NCBI GenBank assembly: GCA_905236455.1
Contig: CAJOPT010000128.1
Span: forward strand, 1 to 64,000
Source of the DNA: an uncultured Prevotella sp.
GTDB taxonomy: Bacteria; Bacteroidota; Bacteroidia; Bacteroidales; Bacteroidaceae
Direction of reading: 5' to 3'
DNA: 64,000 nt
A program made the translations under genes and the position numbers. This document shows, one piece after another, positions 63,151 to 64,000 of this stretch. Position 1 is the first letter of the stretch, and each line of letters opens with the position of its first letter. Under the pieces are notes generated by a model. That model worked only from the letters and a program-made list of their open reading frames with translations, searched no databases and was not told where the DNA came from.

Positions 63151-64000
63151 ATGGAAGATTTTATACATCTGCATGTCCACACTTATTATTCTATATTGGA
63201 TGGTCAGTCACCTATAGGCAGGCTGGTAGACAAAGCTGTTGCCGACGGGATGAAAGGTATGGCAATAACCGATCACGGTGATATGTTCGGCGTAAAGGAG
63301 CTTTTTGATTATTGTAAAGGCGTAAACAAGAAACTGAAAGCAGAAGGAAAGGAGCCGTTTAAGCCTATCTTCGGATGTGAGATGTATGTGGCACGTCACG
63401 GTGACAAAACCAAGAAGGTTGACAAGAGTGATATGAGTGGCTACCATCTTATCGTCCTTGCTAAGAATAAACAAGGATATCATAACTTGGTGAAGCTGGT
63501 AAGCCGTGCCTGGGTTGACGGTTTCTACATGCGTCCCCGTACAGACCGCGCGGATTTAGAGAAATATCATGAAGGACTTATAGTCTGTTCTGCTTGTATA
63601 GCAGGAGAAGTACCCAAGAAAATACTCGCTGGTGATATCGCCGGTGCCCGTGAGGCTATTGAGTGGCATCAGCGTGTTTTTGGCGATGATTATTATTTGG
63701 AGCTCCAGCGGCATGAAGTTAAAGACCCTGCAATACGTGCGAACCGTGAGACCTTTCCTTTGCAGCAACAGGCTAATAAGGTTATAATTGAACTGGCGAA
63801 GGAATATGGAATCAAATTGGTATGTACCAATGACGCCCATTTTGTAGACAAGGAAAATGCCGAGGCTCATGACCATCTGCTATGTCTGGCTACATCCAAG
63901 GATTTGGATGACCCTACACGTATGCTATATTCCAAACAAGAGTGGTTTAAGACACGTGAGGAGATGAATGAGATTTTCTGCGATGTGCCGGAGGCTTTGT
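63151..64000 (+). CDS. dnaE: DNA polymerase III alpha subunit, N-terminal part (continues past window)
   Basis: The replicative polymerase. The frame is open from ATG 63151 to the end of the window (283 codons), so the gene is cut at its 3' side. The visible part is the PHP domain: FIHLHVHTYYSILDGQSPIG, MAITDHGDMFGV, PIFGCEMYVA, HLIVLAKNKQGYHNLVKLVS and VCTNDAHFVDKENAEAHDHL. The metal-site histidines and aspartates of the PHP domain are present. Confidence 0.95.
   Translation, partial: MEDFIHLHVHTYYSILDGQSPIGRLVDKAVADGMKGMAITDHGDMFGVKELFDYCKGVNKKLKAEGKEPFKPIFGCEMYVARHGDKTKKVDKSDMSGYHLIVLAKNKQGYHNLVKLVSRAWVDGFYMRPRTDRADLEKYHEGLIVCSACIAGEVPKKILAGDIAGAREAIEWHQRVFGDDYYLELQRHEVKDPAIRANRETFPLQQQANKVIIELAKEYGIKLVCTNDAHFVDKENAEAHDHLLCLATSKDLDDPTRMLYSKQEWFKTREEMNEIFCDVPEAL

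Overview
The window looks like a chromosomal segment of a gut or rumen Prevotella-type member of the Bacteroidetes. Support comes from two SusC/SusD outer-membrane uptake pairs, Bacteroidetes promoters (-33 TTTG, about 20 bp, -7 TAnnTTTG) before many genes, weak ribosome binding sites, DUF4837, DUF4834 and DUF4302 families, the fused DAHP synthase/chorismate mutase, and secreted proteins with a short conserved C-terminal tail. I cannot name the species from the sequence.

Region 1 (1-26990) is a large beta-mannan/glucomannan utilisation locus. After the end of an unidentified secreted protein, operon A (654-10275) encodes a secreted GH5, SusC, SusD, an IPT/TIG surface glycan-binding lipoprotein and a BACON-GH5 lipoprotein, and ends at a strong terminator. 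Operon B (10442-26912) has its own promoter. It encodes a CE7-like acetyl esterase, a PL9-like lyase, a protein with two complete GH26 domains, a GH130 mannosylglucose phosphorylase, a GPH-type symporter, a mannobiose 2-epimerase, an AraC regulator, mannose-6-phosphate isomerase, an SGNH esterase, and an MBOAT O-acyltransferase with two paralogous DHHW (AlgJ/AlgX-like) proteins. The sugar enzymes form the pathway known from Bacteroides fragilis: mannan to mannobiose, import, epimerisation to mannosylglucose, phosphorolysis to mannose-1-phosphate and glucose, then entry to glycolysis through ManA. Phosphomannomutase is not in the window.

Region 2 (26991-42592) is housekeeping: tRNA-Lys, a TPR protein, and a leftward aromatic amino-acid operon (pheA, aminotransferase, DAHP synthase/chorismate mutase, tyrA, trmD). 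This operon is preceded by a canonical promoter, a 25-codon leader ORF packed with Tyr and Phe codons, and mutually exclusive antiterminator and terminator hairpins, i.e. a ribosome-mediated attenuator. Then come rlmN, a DUF4837 lipoprotein, pdxA, an unknown ORF, a divergent NAD-dependent DNA ligase, an AI-2E family exporter, tdk, rsmI and a coiled-coil lipoprotein.

Region 3 (42593-59301) holds a second SusC/SusD locus with an HExxH lipoprotein, a DUF4302 lipoprotein and a secreted tail-bearing protein. It is followed by about 0.9 kb of non-coding DNA bounded by inverted repeats of about 70 bp and rich in hairpins and direct repeats, then a Fic protein and two tandem secreted M6 metalloproteases. 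Protein or peptide use is the likely theme, but that is inference.

Region 4 (59321-64000) is core: tadA, birA, pyrH, a DUF4834 protein, pssA, psd and the start of dnaE. Several genes here and elsewhere start within about 10 nt of their -7 box, suggesting leaderless or nearly leaderless mRNAs.
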